From: Rhizobium redzepovicii
Lineage (GTDB): Bacteria > Pseudomonadota > Alphaproteobacteria > Rhizobiales > Rhizobiaceae
DNA: 64,000 bases
Reading direction: 5' to 3'
NCBI RefSeq assembly: GCF_019793435.1
Contig: NZ_JAILYH010000010.1
Coordinates: forward strand, 186,001-250,000
Positions 16,920 to 25,986 of this stretch are shown in pieces (position 1 is the first letter of the stretch; each line of letters starts with the position of its first letter). A program made the translations under genes and the position numbers. The notes beneath the pieces are model-generated. The model worked only from the letters and a program-made list of their open reading frames with translations, had not been told where the DNA came from and made no database searches.

Positions 16920-17622
16920 ATGCCAGCCGGTCGATCAGGTCACGCAATTCGCCGAGATGACCGATCTTACGGAATCGCGGCGCCTCCGTCGGTTCGTCCA
17001 CATGTTCCAGCACCCAGGTGAGTTCATGCGGCACGAAGACACCGTAGCTGCCGGCGGCGATCGCCGGCACGATGTCCGATTTCAGCGAATTGCCGACCAT
17101 CATCGCCCGTTCCGGTCCATCGCCGACCTTGGCGAAGATGCGACGATAGGTGACGGCCGTCTTGTCGGAGACGATCTCGACGGCATCGAAGAAGTCGCCG
17201 AGCCCGGACTGGGCGAGCTTGCGCTCCTGGTCGAACAGGTCGCCCTTGGTGATCATCACAAGCAGATATTTGCCGGAAAGCGCTTCCAGCGTGTCGCGCA
17301 CATGCGGCATGGTCTCGACAGGATGGGAAAGAAGATCGCGGCCCGTATCGAGGATCTTGGCGATCACGCCGGCGGGAACCTTGCCTTCGGTGATCTCGAT
17401 CGCCGTCTCGATCATCGAGAGCGTAAAACCCTTGATGCCGAAGCCGTAATGGCGAAGGTTGCGCTTCTCGGCTTCCAGCAGCCGCTCGGAGATCTTCGGC
17501 CCTTCGGCGAAATCGGCAAGAAGCCCGGTGAAATGCGCTTCCGTCAGCCGATAATATTGTTCGTTCTGCCAGAGCGTGTCGTCGGCATCGAACCCGATCG
17601 TGGTCAGTGGTCGCGTCGTCAT
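16918..17622 (-). CDS. HAD-superfamily hydrolase
   Basis: This is a HAD phosphatase of about 234 residues. It has motif I GFDADDTLWQNEQYY near its N-terminus, a helical cap, motif II MITKGDLF near residue 125, and motif IV MMVGNSLKSDIVPAIAAG near residue 180. The start at 17622 (MTTRPLTTIGFD) is preferred. The longer start at 17640 lies inside a dispersed palindromic repeat whose CAT supplies the start codon. The substrate is unknown; the family includes pyrimidine nucleotidase and haloacid-dehalogenase-like enzymes. Confidence 0.85.
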   Translation of the reverse strand: MTTRPLTTIGFDADDTLWQNEQYYRLTEAHFTGLLADFAEGPKISERLLEAEKRNLRHYGFGIKGFTLSMIETAIEITEGKVPAGVIAKILDTGRDLLSHPVETMPHVRDTLEALSGKYLLVMITKGDLFDQERKLAQSGLGDFFDAVEIVSDKTAVTYRRIFAKVGDGPERAMMVGNSLKSDIVPAIAAGSYGVFVPHELTWVLEHVDEPTEAPRFRKIGHLGELRDLIDRLA

Positions 17623-17634
17623 ATGCGTACCTTC

Positions 17635-17745
17635 GAGCATGATGCCGAAAAGTGCGAGCGGCTTTCGGACGACATCATGCTCTAACTCTAAAATTGAGAA
17701 CAGGATTCAGATCTGAGGCCGACCCGGCCCAAAATCATCCTGTTC
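17635..17745. repeat. Composite palindromic intergenic repeat (units A + B)
   Basis: Unit A (17635-17682) begins GAGCATGATGCCGAAAAGTG and ends CATCATGCTC, so its ends are inverted. Copies occur at 45681-45728 and 59962-59999. Unit B (17699-17745) runs from AACAGGATTCAGATCTGAGG to ATCATCCTGTTC, again with inverted ends. The pair recurs in diverged form at 5205-5308. The rest of the gap up to the next gene (17746-17974) shows no gene. Confidence 0.85.
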
Positions 17746-17974
17746 TTGAAATATGACCGGAAATCTATCGGTCGCCTGTGTCGAGACAAGGGCATCGCTT
17801 TCCCGGGCTGCAAAGGGCGCGGCGTTGAAAAGCGCCGCCGCCGCACTACATCGAGTTTGCCTCACCCTGCAGCCAGCCACGGCTGTGCCTGTCACGCGCA
17901 GGCCAATAATCAAAAAATGAAGTTCTTAGGTTCGCAAGCCCCTCTTGCGGCAGACACAAAGGATTTTTTCGACC

Positions 17975-19024
17975 ATGCGTTACAATCAACTCGGAAATAC
18001 GGGACTTTTCGTCTCGGAAATCTGCCTGGGCACCATGACCTTCGGCGAAGCCAAACAGGGCACCATGTGGGGCGCCATCGCCGATGTCGACCAGAATGCC
18101 GCCGACCGGATCGTCGAGCGCTCGCTCGGCTCTGGCGTCAATTTCATCGACACGGCCGATGTCTACTCCGCCGGCGAGTCCGAAAGGCTGCTCGGCCAGG
18201 CGCTGAAGAACCTCGACGTGCCCCGCAAGGACGTCGTCATCGCTACCAAGGTCTATGGCGTCATGGGCGAGAAGCCGAACGACCGCGGCGCCTCGCGCGG
18301 CCACATCATGGATTCGGTCGAGGCGAGCCTCAAGCGTCTGCAGACCGATCATATCGACCTCTATCAGATCCACGCGACCGACACGGTGACGCCGATCGAG
18401 GAGACGCTGCGCGCCTTCGACGATCTCGTGTCCCGCGGCCTCGTGCGCTATATCGGCGTCTCCAACTGGCAGGCCTGGCGCATTTCCAAGGCGCTCGGCC
18501 TCTCCGAACGCCGCGGCTTTGCCCGTTTCGAGACGGTGCAGGCCTATTATTCCATCGCCGGACGCGACCTCGAACGCGACATCGTGCCGATGATGCAGGA
18601 GGAGAAGCTCGGCCTGATGGTTTGGTCGCCGCTCGCCGGCGGTCTCCTGTCGGGCAAATACGGTCCCGGCGCGCCCGGCAATGGCGAGGGCCGCCGCGCC
18701 AGTTTCGACTTCCCGCCGGTCGATAAGGACAAGGCCTGGGCCTGCGTCGCCGTCATGCGTGAGGTCGCCGAAAAGCACGGCGTCAGCGTCGCCACCGTGG
18801 CGCTCGCCTATATCCTCGCCAAGCCTTTCGTCACCACCGTCATCATCGGCGCCAAGCATGTCGACCAGCTCGACCAGAATCTTGCCGCCGTCAAGCTGAA
18901 GCTCGACGGGGACGATATGACGAAGCTCGACGAGGTCAGCGCGCTTGCCCCCGAATATCCGGGCTGGATGCTGGAGCGACAAGGCGCCGGCCGCCGCCCG
19001 GCCGATTTCGAGCCGAAAGGCTGA
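17975..19024 (+). CDS. Aldo/keto reductase
   Basis: This 349-residue NADPH-dependent (beta/alpha)8-barrel oxidoreductase has the catalytic tetrad FIDTADVYSAG (Asp, Tyr near residue 55), ATKVYG (Lys) and QIHATD (His). Near the C-terminus are VTTVIIGAKHVDQL and the cofactor-binding loop. The ATG at 17975 begins MRYNQLGNTGLFVSE, the standard start of this family (YajO/Tas-like). A longer frame to 17945 is unlikely. The substrate is unknown. Confidence 0.9.
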   Translation: MRYNQLGNTGLFVSEICLGTMTFGEAKQGTMWGAIADVDQNAADRIVERSLGSGVNFIDTADVYSAGESERLLGQALKNLDVPRKDVVIATKVYGVMGEKPNDRGASRGHIMDSVEASLKRLQTDHIDLYQIHATDTVTPIEETLRAFDDLVSRGLVRYIGVSNWQAWRISKALGLSERRGFARFETVQAYYSIAGRDLERDIVPMMQEEKLGLMVWSPLAGGLLSGKYGPGAPGNGEGRRASFDFPPVDKDKAWACVAVMREVAEKHGVSVATVALAYILAKPFVTTVIIGAKHVDQLDQNLAAVKLKLDGDDMTKLDEVSALAPEYPGWMLERQGAGRRPADFEPKG

Positions 19025-19038
19025 GATCGCCGACAGGG

Positions 19039-19178
19039 GACCCTCATCCGCCTACCGGCACCTTCTCCCCGCTTGCGGGGCGAAGGGACTATGCCGCAAC
19101 CTTTCGGTTCCCACCTCGCTCTCGCAAGGCACGTCCCCTCTCCCCGTCAGAACGGGGAGAGGGTTAGGGTGAGGGGCA
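19039..19178. repeat. RIME-like intergenic palindromic element
   Basis: The 140-bp element starts CCCTCATCCGCC and ends GGGTGAGGGGC, giving imperfect inverted ends. It holds two internal hairpins, CTCCCCGCTTGCGGGG and CTCTCCCCGTCAGAACGGGG, the latter pairing onward with AGAG. Composition and architecture are those of rhizobial intergenic mosaic elements. It fills most of the 210-bp gap between convergent genes. Confidence 0.75.
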
Positions 19179-19234
19179 GCCACGGCACGAACCGTGGCCT
19201 TTTGCCTGAAATCCCCTTCACCGGTTAGGGATAC

Positions 19235-19594
19235 TTACTTGCCGTGGGCCTTAAGCCAGGCGTTCATCTCGGCGATCTCGGCTTCCTGCGCCTTGATCAC
19301 CCCTTCGGCGAGTTTGCGGATTTCCGGATCCTTGCCGTATTGAAGCTCGATCTTTGCCATGTCGATCGCGCCTTGATGATGCGGGATCATGCCGCGGACG
19401 AAATCCGCGTCGGCATCGCCACTATATTCGATCATCATATTCTTGTGCATCTTGTCGTTCGCCTCGGTGAAGGCATGGCTTGCCGCGTCGTGGCTGCCCA
19501 TCGGCTTGCTCATATCCATGGCCTTGTCTTCGGCAAGGACGGGAGCGGCAATGATGGCGAGCATGGCGGTAAACGTAATGATTTTCAGAGACAT
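19235..19594 (-). CDS. DUF305-family secreted protein
   Basis: This 119-residue periplasmic protein has a signal peptide ([17 protein letters not shown]). Its DUF305 domain is marked by [26 protein letters not shown], written here in parts: MHKNMM near residue 49 and [12 protein letters not shown] near residue 70. The family is His/Met-rich and often linked to copper or other metal handling (CopM-like). The upstream gene on the same strand (19671-20036) is also rich in Met, His and Cys, so the two may form a small metal-related operon; this is inference. Confidence 0.85.
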   Translation of the reverse strand: MSLKIITFTAMLAIIAAPVLAEDKAMDMSKPMGSHDAASHAFTEANDKMHKNMMIEYSGDADADFVRGMIPHHQGAIDMAKIELQYGKDPEIRKLAEGVIKAQEAEIAEMNAWLKAHGK

Positions 19595-19670
19595 GAAAGA
19601 TCCTTCCTCTTTCTGACAATAGGTTCGCGGGCGACTGAGGCCGCTCGCTTCTCAATGCATCAGCGTGATG

Positions 19671-20036
19671 TCAGGACAGTCGGGGAGGGGGTGCCTGCGG
19701 TGCGGGTCTTCTGTCATCCAGAGCGCGCGCAAGCGCGGGGGCGGGATAGAAGAAAACGGACTTTCCGCCATCCATGACCGTCACCGTCGGCGGCAGCAAA
19801 AGACAGGCGGCGCACAGCGGCATATGCGCGGCATTGCCGCTGGTGCAAGGGTCTCTCAAGGGATCCGCCTTGCCCGCCGCGTCAGGCATCTGCATGCCGG
19901 CCATCTCATGATGCATGCCGGCTTCGGCGGCGGCGGGTGCATTCATCGACGCACAGGTCGGACAGCCTGCCCAAGCAGACATGGCGCTGTAGACCAGCCA
20001 GCCGAGAACCATCGTGATGAGAGCGAGCGTGCGCAT
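19671..20036 (-). CDS. Small Met/His/Cys-rich secreted or membrane protein
   Basis: This 121-residue protein has an N-terminal hydrophobic segment (LALITMVLGWLVYSAMSAWA) that could be a signal peptide. It is followed by GCPTCASMN, a His/Met stretch (MHHEMAGMQMP), CAACLLLPPTVTV and a proline-rich tail. Cys pairs plus Met/His clusters suggest metal binding, probably copper, but no family is recognised with confidence. It lies 76 bp upstream of the DUF305 gene in the same direction. Confidence 0.6.
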   Translation of the reverse strand: MRTLALITMVLGWLVYSAMSAWAGCPTCASMNAPAAAEAGMHHEMAGMQMPDAAGKADPLRDPCTSGNAAHMPLCAACLLLPPTVTVMDGGKSVFFYPAPALARALDDRRPAPQAPPPRLS

Positions 20037-20095
20037 CGTCCTTCATATAGGCGAATGCCGGATGCAAGCCAAGCCGATCGGCGGTCACATCCTGG

Positions 20096-20857
20096 TCACC
20101 AGGCGGCAATCACCTTGTGCTCGATCCGGTAATCCCGGCTCTCCTCGCCAAGCGGCGCCACCGGCCATGTCCAGGTGGCTTTGACCGGCGGCGGCGGGAT
20201 GCCGTGCAGCAGGTCGGCCTCCTCATGCGTCCGGCCGTTGCGGTCGATGACGGCATAGGCGATGTCGCTCACCAGGCAATGGCGGCAGGAGAGCCCCGAA
20301 AGCCCGACGAGATGCGCCGCAATCAGCCGTGCCACCGTATCTTCAGGCATTCCGGCCGCCTCGGCGTCGCAGCGCCGTTTTACGCCGCGGCCGATCTGCG
20401 ACAGGAGATTTGCCGAAACCACGAAATCGAGATAGGGCACGGTGCGCAGGAAGCCGAGCGGCTCCGGCTCCTTGCCGGCGGCGAGATCGTCATAGCCGGA
20501 GAGATCGCGTTCGATCAGCGTGATATTGCGATAGCCCTTGGCCGCAAGCCATAGGCGCACCGAGGCGAGATGAACGAGATCGACCAGAACGACGGTATCG
20601 AACGCGCCTGCCAGTTCGTCGATCGGCACGTCGCGCAACAAGCCGGAGCCGAGCACGACGGCGGTCCGTTTCTGCCTGAGACCAGCCGCCGCCGCGCGGA
20701 TCGCGTTCCGGCTCATCGTCTCATGTTCGGCCCAACCCCGGGCGCAACGCCCGGCCCGCGACCAGAGATTGACGGAATAGCGGATGAACTTGCGATGCGC
20801 CTTGCCGGTCAGCGGCCATGTCGCGGCATAAAGAAGCGTTTCGGTGATCATGAGCAT
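20096..20857 (-). CDS. Rossmann-like protein, possible methyltransferase fold, function unknown
   Basis: The 253-residue protein has a Rossmann-type core: [15 protein letters not shown] near residue 65, then [15 protein letters not shown] and [10 protein letters not shown]. This resembles the SAM-binding half of a class I methyltransferase (glycine-rich loop, acidic residue at the end of strand 2). Later motifs expected for catalysis are not obvious. The start is the ATG at 20857, or at 20851. It is divergent from hisS. Homologues next to hisS are plausible, but I cannot name the function. Confidence 0.65.
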   Translation of the reverse strand: MLMITETLLYAATWPLTGKAHRKFIRYSVNLWSRAGRCARGWAEHETMSRNAIRAAAAGLRQKRTAVVLGSGLLRDVPIDELAGAFDTVVLVDLVHLASVRLWLAAKGYRNITLIERDLSGYDDLAAGKEPEPLGFLRTVPYLDFVVSANLLSQIGRGVKRRCDAEAAGMPEDTVARLIAAHLVGLSGLSCRHCLVSDIAYAVIDRNGRTHEEADLLHGIPPPPVKATWTWPVAPLGEESRDYRIEHKVIAAW

Positions 20858-20985
20858 ATCCGCATTCTGATAGGCGCCTCTGCTTCAATCGATTCGGCTT
20901 GCGGCTTCAAGACCCTTCGCCCTTGCCGCTCCCCGCCCAATCCGCTAGGAAACCGCCACTGTCACAGTCAGTGGAATTCCCGGAA

Positions 20986-22509
20986 ATGAATGACAAGCAG
21001 AAGAAACCGCAAAAGCTCAAGGCCCGCCTGCCGCGCGGCTTCGTCGACCGGACGGCCGGCGATATCCGCGCCGTCAACGAGATGACGGCAAAGATCCGGG
21101 AAGTCTATGAGCATTATGGTTTCGACCCGCTCGAAACGCCGCAGTTCGAATATACCGATGCGCTCGGCAAGTTCCTGCCCGACAGCGACCGGCCGAACGA
21201 GGGCGTCTTCTCGCTGCAGGATGACGACGAGCAATGGATGTCGCTGCGCTACGATCTGACGGCGCCGCTTGCCCGTCATGTCGCCGAGAATTTCAACGAG
21301 ATCCAGCTTCCCTACCGCACCTATCGCGCCGGCTACGTCTTCCGCAATGAGAAGCCGGGCCCTGGCCGCTTCCGCCAGTTCATGCAGTTTGATGCCGATA
21401 CGGTCGGCGCGCCGGGCGTCCAGGCCGATGCGGAAATGTGCATGATGATGGCCGATACGCTTGAGGCGCTCGGCATCAAGCGCGGCGACTACGTCATCCG
21501 CGTCAACAACCGCAAGGTTCTGGACGGCGTCTTGGAAGCGATCGGCCTCGGCGGCGACGATAAGGCCGGCCAGCGGCTGAACGTGTTGCGTGCCATCGAC
21601 AAGCTCGACAAGTTCGGCCCCGAAGGTGTGGCGCTGCTGCTCGGCCCCGGCCGCAAGGATGAATCCGGCGACTTCACCAAGGGCGCCGGTCTCGACCAGG
21701 CGCAGATCGACAAGGTGCTGTTCTTCGTCGGCATCAAGGACTACGCCGAAAGCGCTGCCCGACTCGCCGAACTCGTTGCCGGAACGTCGAAGGGCGGCGA
21801 AGGCGTCGAGGAACTGAACTTCATTGGCGCGCTGGTCAAGAGCGCAGGCTACGAGTCCGATCGCATCAAGATCGATCCCTCCGTCGTGCGCGGCCTCGAA
21901 TATTATACCGGCCCGGTCTATGAGGCCGAATTGAGCTTCGACGTCACCAACGAAAAGGGCGAAAAGGTCGTCTTCGGTTCGGTCGGCGGCGGTGGCCGTT
22001 ATGATGGTCTCGTCTCGCGTTTCATGGGCCAGCCGGTGCCGGCCACCGGCTTTTCGATCGGCGTCTCCCGGCTGATGACGGCGCTGAAGAACCTCGGCAA
22101 GCTTGGCGCCAGCGAAGTGATCGAGCCGGTGCTGGTGACCGTCATGGATGGCGACGTCGAGGCGATGGGCCGTTATCAGAAGATGACGCAGCAACTGCGC
22201 GCCGCCGGCATCCGCGCCGAGATGTTCCAGGGCAATTGGAAGAAGTTCGGCAACCAGCTGAAATATGCCGACCGTCGCGGCTGCCCCGTCGCCATCATCC
22301 AGGGCGGCGACGAACGCGCAACCGGTGTGGTGCAGATCAAGGATCTGATCGAGGGCAAGCGGCTCTCCGGCGAGATCGAGGACAATGCCAGCTGGCGCGA
22401 AGCCCGCGTGGCGCAGGAGACGACGCCGGAAGCCGACTTGGTCGCCAAGGTGAGGGAAATCCTTGCGGCGCAGGCGGAGGATCGGAAGAGGGCGGGCGAT
22501 GCGCAATAG
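20986..22509 (+). CDS. hisS: Histidyl-tRNA synthetase, alphaproteobacterial type
   Basis: HisRS charges tRNA-His. The 507-residue class II synthetase has motif 1 ([11 protein letters not shown]), motif 2 ([19 protein letters not shown] near residue 120), the histidine-binding region [14 protein letters not shown] near residue 305, motif 3 ([10 protein letters not shown] near residue 360) and a C-terminal anticodon-binding domain (VLVTVMDGD). The form is the diverged one known from a subset of alphaproteobacteria, where tRNA-His lacks the usual G-1. The start at 20986 follows AATTCCCGGAA. It is followed by hisZ, a HisRS paralogue, and hisG. Confidence 0.95.
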   Translation: MNDKQKKPQKLKARLPRGFVDRTAGDIRAVNEMTAKIREVYEHYGFDPLETPQFEYTDALGKFLPDSDRPNEGVFSLQDDDEQWMSLRYDLTAPLARHVAENFNEIQLPYRTYRAGYVFRNEKPGPGRFRQFMQFDADTVGAPGVQADAEMCMMMADTLEALGIKRGDYVIRVNNRKVLDGVLEAIGLGGDDKAGQRLNVLRAIDKLDKFGPEGVALLLGPGRKDESGDFTKGAGLDQAQIDKVLFFVGIKDYAESAARLAELVAGTSKGGEGVEELNFIGALVKSAGYESDRIKIDPSVVRGLEYYTGPVYEAELSFDVTNEKGEKVVFGSVGGGGRYDGLVSRFMGQPVPATGFSIGVSRLMTALKNLGKLGASEVIEPVLVTVMDGDVEAMGRYQKMTQQLRAAGIRAEMFQGNWKKFGNQLKYADRRGCPVAIIQGGDERATGVVQIKDLIEGKRLSGEIEDNASWREARVAQETTPEADLVAKVREILAAQAEDRKRAGDAQ

Positions 22510-22510
22510 A

Positions 22511-22662
22511 CCCCTCCCCAACCCCTGCCCACAAGGGGGAGGGGCTTCAAGTGGTGACGCTGTGCCCAACTCAACGTCTGCTTCCTCGACGGTTCTTTCG
22601 ATTTGTTTCGACGGTCGCCACGGGATAATCCCTCCCCCTTGTGGGCAGGGGTTGGGGAGGGG
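22511..22662. repeat. Inverted-repeat element between hisS and hisZ
   Basis: The 33-bp arm 22511-22543 (CCCCTCCCCAACCCCTGCCC...) is the exact reverse complement of 22630-22662, with an 86-bp centre. It lies wholly between hisS and hisZ and has the same architecture as the element in glcEF but unrelated arms beyond the shared CCACAAGGGGG/CCCCCTTGTGG core. Confidence 0.88.
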
Positions 22663-22683
22663 ACTTTTCCCGGGAGCGACACC

Positions 22684-23805
22684 ATGCCCCTGATCAACCT
22701 CCCCGAATTTGCCAACGACCTGCTTTCCGAATTCGACGCCCGCAAGGCCGAGCGCATCGATACGCCTGTCATTCAGCCGGCCGAACCTTTCCTCGATATC
22801 GCCGGCGAGGATCTGCGTCGCCGCATCTTCATGACGGAGAGTGAAACCGGCGCCAGCCTCTGCCTGCGCCCCGAATTCACCATTCCCGTCTGTCTGCGCC
22901 ACATCGAGACGGCGACCGGCACGCCGAAGCGTTACGCCTATCTCGGGGAGGTCTTTCGCCAGCGCCGCGATGGCGCCAATGAGTTCTATCAGGCCGGCAT
23001 CGAGGATCTCGGCGATATCAACATACCGAGCGCCGATGCCCGCGCCATCGGCGATGCCACCGGCATTCTCGCCCGTCTGCTGCCGGGCCGGCGCCTGTCG
23101 GTGACGCTGGGCGACCAGGCGGTCTTCGAGGCCGTTGTCCAGGCGCTCGGCCTGCCGCTCGGCTGGCAGAAGCGGCTGATCCACGCCTTCGGCAACATGA
23201 CGCAGCTGGAAGCGTTGCTGGCCGGTCTCGTCAGCCCGCAATTCGTCACCGGCCTCGACGACGATATCGCCAAGCTTGTTGCGTCAGGCGACGAGCAGGC
23301 GCTGGTCGCCCATCTCGAGCAGGAAATGCAGGCGACGGGCTATTCGACCAATGCCGGTCGCTCGCCGCTGGAGATCGCCCGGCGGCTCAAGGAAAAGCTC
23401 ATCCTCTCCGAAACGCGCCTCGACGATGCAGCCTTCCATGTGCTGGAAGAGTTCCTGTCGCTCGACGTACCGCTCGTCAATGCGTCCGCAGCACTGGCCG
23501 GTTTTGCCGATGCTGCCGGCCTGAAACTTGGCAATGCGCTTTCCCGCTTCAACGGTCGTGTCGGCGCCCTTGCCGATGCCGGCGTCGATCTTTCCTGTCT
23601 CGACTACCGCGCCGCCTTCGGACGACCGCTCGATTATTATACCGGTCTCGTCTTCGAGGTGACGGCTGAGGGATCGAGCGCGGTTCTGGCCGGCGGCGGC
23701 CGCTACGATAGGCTCCTGACTTTCCTCGGTGCGACGGACCGCATTCCGGCTGTCGGCTTCTCCTTCTGGCTCGACCGCATCGAAACCGAAAGGGCAGCCG
23801 TATGA
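22684..23805 (+). CDS. hisZ: ATP phosphoribosyltransferase regulatory subunit HisZ
   Basis: HisZ is a HisRS-like protein without aminoacylation activity that forms an octamer with short HisG and confers histidine feedback control. The 373-residue protein keeps class II features ([15 protein letters not shown] near residue 60, [10 protein letters not shown] near residue 83, [18 protein letters not shown] near residue 318) and lacks the C-terminal anticodon domain. The start at 22684 is chosen for the conserved [10 protein letters not shown] opening; the upstream frame runs into the repeat. Its stop overlaps hisG by 4 bp. Confidence 0.93.
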   Translation: MPLINLPEFANDLLSEFDARKAERIDTPVIQPAEPFLDIAGEDLRRRIFMTESETGASLCLRPEFTIPVCLRHIETATGTPKRYAYLGEVFRQRRDGANEFYQAGIEDLGDINIPSADARAIGDATGILARLLPGRRLSVTLGDQAVFEAVVQALGLPLGWQKRLIHAFGNMTQLEALLAGLVSPQFVTGLDDDIAKLVASGDEQALVAHLEQEMQATGYSTNAGRSPLEIARRLKEKLILSETRLDDAAFHVLEEFLSLDVPLVNASAALAGFADAAGLKLGNALSRFNGRVGALADAGVDLSCLDYRAAFGRPLDYYTGLVFEVTAEGSSAVLAGGGRYDRLLTFLGATDRIPAVGFSFWLDRIETERAAV

Positions 23806-24497
23806 CCATCACCATCGCGCTTCCCTCCAAGGGCCGGATGAAGGACGACGCTTCGGCGATCTTCGAGCGGGCCGGCATGCCGATCACGGCTGTCGGCAAC
23901 GACCGCTCCTATCGCGGCCGCGTTGAAGGCTGGGACGATGTCGAGGTTGCCTTCCTCTCTGCCTCCGAAATCTCCCGTGAACTCGGCAACGGCACTGTCG
24001 ATTTCGGCGTCACCGGCGAGGATCTGATGCGGGAAGGTTTTTCCGAAGTGGATAAGCGCGTCGAATTCTGCGCCCGCCTCGGCTTCGGCCATGCCGACGT
24101 CGTCGTCGCCGTGCCGGAGATCTGGCTGGATGTCGAGACCATGGCCGATCTCGGCGATGTCGCTGCCGATTTTCGTGCCCGCCACTCCAGGCGCCTGGCC
24201 ATCGCCACCAAATACTGGCGCCTGACCCAGCAGTTCTTTTCAAGCCAGCACGGCATCCAGCTCTATCGCATCGTCGAAAGCCTCGGCGCCACCGAGGGCG
24301 CTCCCGCCTCAGGCTCGGCCGATATCATCGTCGACATCACCTCCACCGGCTCGACCCTACGCGCCAACCATCTGAAGGTGCTCCAGGACGGCGTTATCCT
24401 GCATTCGCAGGCCTGCCTTGTGCGCGCCCGCAAGGAAAGCCATGCCGATGAACCCGTCGTGCAGGCGATTATCGACGCGGTGCGCGCCGCCCTCTGA
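23802..24497 (+). CDS. hisG: ATP phosphoribosyltransferase, short-form catalytic subunit HisG
   Basis: HisG catalyses the first step of histidine biosynthesis, ATP plus PRPP to phosphoribosyl-ATP. The 231-residue short form lacks the C-terminal regulatory ACT-like domain and needs HisZ, encoded just upstream. Motifs include [11 protein letters not shown] at the N-terminus, [11 protein letters not shown] near residue 65, and the PRPP loop [16 protein letters not shown] near residue 172. It is translationally coupled to hisZ (ATGA) and followed by a strong hairpin. Confidence 0.95.
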   Translation: MTITIALPSKGRMKDDASAIFERAGMPITAVGNDRSYRGRVEGWDDVEVAFLSASEISRELGNGTVDFGVTGEDLMREGFSEVDKRVEFCARLGFGHADVVVAVPEIWLDVETMADLGDVAADFRARHSRRLAIATKYWRLTQQFFSSQHGIQLYRIVESLGATEGAPASGSADIIVDITSTGSTLRANHLKVLQDGVILHSQACLVRARKESHADEPVVQAIIDAVRAAL

Positions 24498-24519
24498 TCT
24501 AGCCATCAATGCATAAGAA

Positions 24520-24549
24520 AACCCGCCGTCAATTCAATGACGGCGGGTT
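24520..24549. terminator. Bidirectional hairpin after hisG
   Basis: A perfect 12-bp stem AACCCGCCGTCA/TGACGGCGGGTT with a 6-nt loop lies between convergent hisG and the DoxX gene. The minus strand continues into TTTTCTTAT. Confidence 0.82.
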
Positions 24550-24578
24550 CTCTCATGTCTGGGAGGATGTCTGCTGGA

Positions 24579-24992
24579 TCAGGCAGTCGCATAGGCGCCG
24601 CGGCGGGCGTCAATCGAATAGGCACCGGCACCGACGGTGGCGAGCAATATGTACGCGCCGGCAAGCGTGATGTTCTTCATGACCATGATCTGGTTGAGAA
24701 TATTCACGAGATCCGCGCCACTTGCGTAGGGCAGATGGAAGGCAACCGCCGTGAAGACACAGAAGCCCGCCAGCAGCCAGCCGGCAATGCGGACCTGGAA
24801 GCCTGTGAGAACCGCAAGGCCGGCGAGCAGTTCAAAAAGGCCTGCGACATAGGCCAACAGGGTTGCGGCCGGCAGGCCGGCACCTGCGATCATGCCCGCA
24901 GTACCGGCAGGATCGGTTAGCTTCATGAAGCCGGAAAGGACGAACATGAAAGACAGAAGGATGCGGGCAATCAGGATAATGGCGTTCGACAT
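24579..24992 (-). CDS. DoxX-family membrane protein
   Basis: This 137-residue inner-membrane protein has four hydrophobic helices (ILIARILLSFMFVLSGFMKL, LLAYVAGLFELLAGLAVL, AGWLLAGFCVFTAVAFHLPYA, NITLAGAYILLATVGAGAY, each cited in part). FVLSGFMKLTDP is the DoxX/YphA signature. Members are linked to thiosulfate or redox functions, but most are uncharacterised. I start at the ATG at 24992; a 77-residue upstream extension is arginine-rich and unlikely to be translated. Confidence 0.87.
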   Translation of the reverse strand: MSNAIILIARILLSFMFVLSGFMKLTDPAGTAGMIAGAGLPAATLLAYVAGLFELLAGLAVLTGFQVRIAGWLLAGFCVFTAVAFHLPYASGADLVNILNQIMVMKNITLAGAYILLATVGAGAYSIDARRGAYATA

Positions 24993-25204
24993 GGATGCAG
25001 TCTCCGTTTGAATGGCTCTGGAGATCTTGGTGCCCCGGCACCGTGTGGACCTCGGATGCGTCCTATGTCGCTCTTTTCCTCCGTTATGGATAGATAAACA
25101 GACGCGGACAGTTCGTTCAATAATGTGGAACGATCTCCTGCGGACGGCCGCTTGCCTTTGCCGCACCCGGTCTCTTATGGTCGGCGCCCAACAAGGAGAA
25201 TCCG

Positions 25205-25915
25205 ATGGCAGATCTGTCCGCATTTCCGATCACGAAGCGCTGGCCGGCGAAAAATTCCGACATCATCCAGCTCTATTCCCTGCAAACCCCAAATGGGGTG
25301 AAAGTATCGGTCGCCCTCGAAGAGTTCGGGCTCGCCTATGAGCCGCATTATATTTCCTTCGCCGCCAACGAGCAGAAGTCGCCGGAATTCGAATCCCTCA
25401 ACCCGAACGGCCGCATTCCGGCGATCATCGATCCGAACGGGCCTGATGGTAAACCGATCGGCCTTTTCGAATCCGGCGCCATCCTGCTTTATCTCGCGGA
25501 AAAGACGGGCAAGCTCATCCCCGAGGATGCTGCCGGCCGCTATGAATGCATCCAGTGGGTGTTTTTCCAGATGGCCGGTATCGGCCCGATGTTCGGCCAG
25601 TTCGGGCATTTCTACAAATTCGCCGCCGACAAGGTCGCCAACAATTCCTATCCGGTGGAGCGCTATCGCGACGAATCCAAGCGGCTGCTCGGCGTGCTCG
25701 AAGGCCGCCTGAAGGGTCGGCAGTGGATCATGGGCAATCAGTATACGATCGCCGACATCACCACCTTCACCTGGGTTCGCGGCGCCGATATCTTCTACGG
25801 CGGCCGCGAGGTTCTCGACTATGCGAATTTCCCCGCCGTGATGGACTGGCTGCAGCGCTGCATCGCCCGTCCGGCCAGCGAGAAGGGGCTCAACATTCCG
25901 GTCAAGCCGGAGTAG
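25205..25915 (+). CDS. Glutathione S-transferase-family protein, Nu-class (YfcG/YghU-like)
   Basis: This 236-residue GST has a thioredoxin-like N-terminal domain (IQLYSLQTPNGVKVSVALEE, with TPNG at the active-site loop as in YfcG/YghU) and SGAILLYLAEKTG. The helical C-terminal domain has GNQYTIADITTFTWV. Nu-class members bind two glutathiones and act as disulfide-bond reductases or peroxidases. The start at 25205 is preceded by ACAAGGAGAATCCG, a good ribosome binding site. Confidence 0.9.
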   Translation: MADLSAFPITKRWPAKNSDIIQLYSLQTPNGVKVSVALEEFGLAYEPHYISFAANEQKSPEFESLNPNGRIPAIIDPNGPDGKPIGLFESGAILLYLAEKTGKLIPEDAAGRYECIQWVFFQMAGIGPMFGQFGHFYKFAADKVANNSYPVERYRDESKRLLGVLEGRLKGRQWIMGNQYTIADITTFTWVRGADIFYGGREVLDYANFPAVMDWLQRCIARPASEKGLNIPVKPE

Positions 25916-25986
25916 GGACTGCCGGAAAACACAAAGATCGTCCCCGGGGAACTCGGAGACGGCCTTTTTGCTCTGCATGGGTGGTC

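Noticed and set aside
20968-23241. 757-residue open frame on the minus strand across hisS and hisZ
   Set aside because: It is fully antisense to two well-conserved genes; its length comes from high GC, and it has Arg/Ala/His-rich composition and no motif.
24993-25223. 77-residue N-terminal extension of the DoxX protein
   Set aside because: Arginine-rich, no signal, overlaps the promoter region and the start of the divergent GST gene; DoxX proteins start at the first helix.
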